64,000 nt of DNA from Streptomyces olivaceus (GTDB lineage Bacteria; Actinomycetota; Actinomycetes; Streptomycetales; Streptomycetaceae): contig NZ_JOFH01000009.1 of NCBI RefSeq assembly GCF_000721235.1, forward strand, positions 132,234-196,233. The letters run 5' to 3'. The notes under the pieces are model-generated. The model was not told the DNA's origin. It ran no database searches and saw only the letters and a list, made by a program, of their open reading frames with translations. This document shows, one piece after another, positions 63,101 to 64,000 of this stretch (positions are counted from its first letter, which is position 1; each line of letters starts with the position of its first letter). The translations under genes and the position numbers were made by a program.

Positions 63101-64000
63101 TACTCCCGCCCCTGGGCGTCCGAGACGGTGCGGAGATGCCCTTCGGTGTCGTAGCCGTAGCGGCGCACGACCGTCCACTGGGAGTGGGGATCGGTGCCGT
63201 ATCCGTCTTCCGGCGAGCTGAGGACGCTCAGGGAGGTGACCCGGCCCTGCGCGGTACTGACGGCCACCCGGTATCCGCCGGAGTGGCGTATTTCGGCGAG
63301 GTCGCCCGCCTCGTCGTAGAGGAAGTCGATGCGATGCCCGTTGCGGTCGGTGACCGCGGTGAGGGGCAGGGTGTAGGCGGAAGCGTCACCGTCACGCCGT
63401 GTACCGGGAGCGAAGTGGTGCGTCCGTCCGGTCTCGTCGTCGTGGACGGTGATCATGCCTCCGTCGTCCCCGCCCCACTCCAGAGGCCGCCGAGGCCCCT
63501 CCAGGGGCAGAGTCGCGGTGCCGGGCGAGGGAACCGGATAGGCCAGGAGCATGCCGTCCTCGGAGGCGAACACCACCCCCTGCTCGTCGATCTCCAGCCG
63601 CTGGTCCAGCGTCGAGGCCCAACTCGTCCCGAAGCAGAGCCCCCAGCGGTAGGTGGAGACGTGGGTACGCCGGACGACCAGCGGCAAAAGCCCGCCGAGT
63701 TCCAGGTCCACATGCTCCATGAGCATCTCGCCGGACACCATGTCGATCGGGTCCCCGCCGCGGCACCGGCCCTTGTAGGGCTTGGCTTTCGCAAGAAGAT
63801 CCTTGGCCCCGGACCGCAGGGTCTTCATGCCGCCCCGCACAGCCTTGCTCATCCCCTTCATACCCTTGGCGATCGCGCCGAGGGAGGTGAGACCCTTGCC
63901 TCCGGGTATGCAGTCCAGTGCGGCCAGTCCCACGTCCCATAGCGACGCCTGGCCCTTGCTGTACTTGTACAACGTGTCCGCGAGCACGACCAGCGCCGCG
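60142..64000 (-). CDS. RHS-repeat polymorphic toxin with HNH-like C-terminal domain, N-terminus outside window
   Basis: At least 1285 residues, entering from the right edge. A pre-repeat region (WDVGLAALDCIPGGKGLTSL) and a DUF6531-like segment (RCRGGDPIDMVSGEMLMEHV) precede more than 20 YD/RHS repeats (e.g. YTYDERGNRLSVTDPSGATT). The core closes at YISADPLGLAPDPNDYAYVA and LLDPLGL. The last 157 residues are the variable toxin: YEHLTPVVDHWNETGYRSDR and NRSDNMEPMTRSENSRGG give the His-His-Asn pattern of an HNH/endonuclease VII-type nuclease. The RHS shell encapsulates and delivers the toxin to competitors. Confidence 0.9.
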   Translation of the reverse strand, partial: AALVVLADTLYKYSKGQASLWDVGLAALDCIPGGKGLTSLGAIAKGMKGMSKAVRGGMKTLRSGAKDLLAKAKPYKGRCRGGDPIDMVSGEMLMEHVDLELGGLLPLVVRRTHVSTYRWGLCFGTSWASTLDQRLEIDEQGVVFASEDGMLLAYPVPSPGTATLPLEGPRRPLEWGGDDGGMITVHDDETGRTHHFAPGTRRDGDASAYTLPLTAVTDRNGHRIDFLYDEAGDLAEIRHSGGYRVAVSTAQGRVTSLSVLSSPEDGYGTDPHSQWTVVRRYGYDTEGHLRTVSDAQGREYRLTYDAESRITSWTDRNGGWYRYTYNERHRVTAGTGADGFLDCSLTYDDAARVNTYRNSLGRATAYRFDERLQLVQVTDPLGASTRRVWDEHGRLVSWTDPLGRTTRQLFDAAGRLTEVVRPDLSSIRAEYDETGRTRRLTDPDGSFWSYTYDERGNRLSVTDPSGATTRYGYDALGRPVSVTDALGHTRHIQTDAAGLPLSFTDPEGRTTRARRDSFGRVTAVTDAAGATDRFGWTVEGLAAWRSFPDGATEAWSWDGEGNLSSHTARNGSVTTYEFTHFHQPASRTTADGRRYTFAYDTELNLTGVNGADGRTWEYAYDEANRLIREMDFNGRTLTYTHDAAAQRTSWTNGAGQTTEVTVDLLGRPREYRTADDVTTYEYDSAGSLLRAANGDTTVERTYDPAGRTLTETVNGRTTTYAYDALGRRTSRRTPSGITSTWTYESTGRPQTLSGSGSDLRFDYDTAHREIRRSLGTAAVLHQSWDDSGRLAEQSVAAAGRGSGEAGGGILQHRTYEYGVDGALSEIDELLGESRRFDTDPVGRLTAVRTADREEKYGYDRAGNLVTTSTHAGGEDSRPHEFDGTRLHRAGRTTYTHDGQGRLIRRTVRLLSGGRRTSHYEWNAEDRLVRTVTADGSEWRYTYDPDGRRVGKQRVGTGGDVLEEATFNWDGTRLAEQIDTDGTVTTWDYAPGSYRPVAQTVTGGRERPAADGTAGDQAGTDARFYAIVTDLIGTPTELVSSDGRIVWHRRFTAWGGPNGAPSSAAETDCPLRFPGQYADAETGWNYNYFRYYDPETARYISADPLGLAPDPNDYAYVANPLLLLDPLGLIRVRGGGGRWERDPNSPVQSYNRDTEYPGSYRQSTHDAMAANWTDEGLAQGGTPMRPTGQLDSQGRQIMERIPRSELTWRNSAGEIIPSHQLTYEHLTPVVDHWNETGYRSDRATRNDFYNRSDNMEPMTRSENSRGGALMDATYRQDVDPTLYSCS

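Overview
The window is Streptomyces-type chromosome. GC is very high throughout. GTG and TTG starts are common, as are 4-base stop/start overlaps (GTGA, ATGA). Several genes have classic Streptomyces character: an alditol oxidase closely resembling S. coelicolor AldO, a SecDF fusion, and DUF2637, DksA/TraR and PucR proteins. I saw no tRNA, rRNA, insertion sequence or phage gene. Assignments rest on reading the sequence and on remembered family features. No database search was run.

Layout. 1-2093: an edge-truncated GntR regulator with a palindromic operator candidate, an SRPBCC protein and a secreted endonuclease/exonuclease/phosphatase-fold protein. 2226-11125: a purine catabolism block on the minus strand (FAD subunit, 2Fe-2S subunit and molybdopterin subunit of xanthine dehydrogenase, an NCS2 purine permease, and the XdhC accessory factor), with a divergent PucR-family regulator. 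11280-16763: a helical-repeat protein, an Rv1733c-like membrane protein, a coupled operon of a short MreB-like actin with two DksA/TraR zinc-finger proteins, and a NarL-type two-component pair. 16878-19858: a small secreted protein and SecDF. 19905-24374: a GntR regulator, an FhuF-like iron protein behind an iron box, a DUF2637 membrane protein, an anti-sigma-type ATPase and a GNAT enzyme. 24552-33564: PoxB-type pyruvate oxidase, a degenerate PP2C-like protein, a LuxR-type regulator, DUF456, O6-methylguanine methyltransferase, RsgA, and a fusion of a sigma-like/zf-HC2 region, a membrane span and a CBM2 module. 33748-46103: a radical-SAM protein with an unusual cysteine spacing, AldO, a PEP-mutase-like protein, a two-component pair with a CPBP protease, homocysteine methyltransferase, and a five-gene DUF4129/MoxR/DUF58 operon. 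46467-47822: a D-Ala-D-Ala carboxypeptidase.

The accessory part is 47.9-64 kb. Two type I-E-like CRISPR arrays (47936-48269 and 59141-59229) have the same orientation and homologous leaders, with no cas genes in view. They bracket about 11 kb that holds a YunG-like protein, an epimerase-like protein, a helical-repeat regulator and an FxLD-family lanthipeptide cluster. That cluster consists of a regulatory ATPase, a 58-aa precursor set between two strong stem-loops, a LanB dehydratase, a LanC cyclase and a PIMT-like methyltransferase predicted to make isoaspartate in the core. A gene just upstream resembles the DUF6302 family and appears frameshifted. The right edge holds a large RHS polymorphic toxin with an HNH-like C-terminal domain and a probable immunity gene; its N-terminus lies outside the window.
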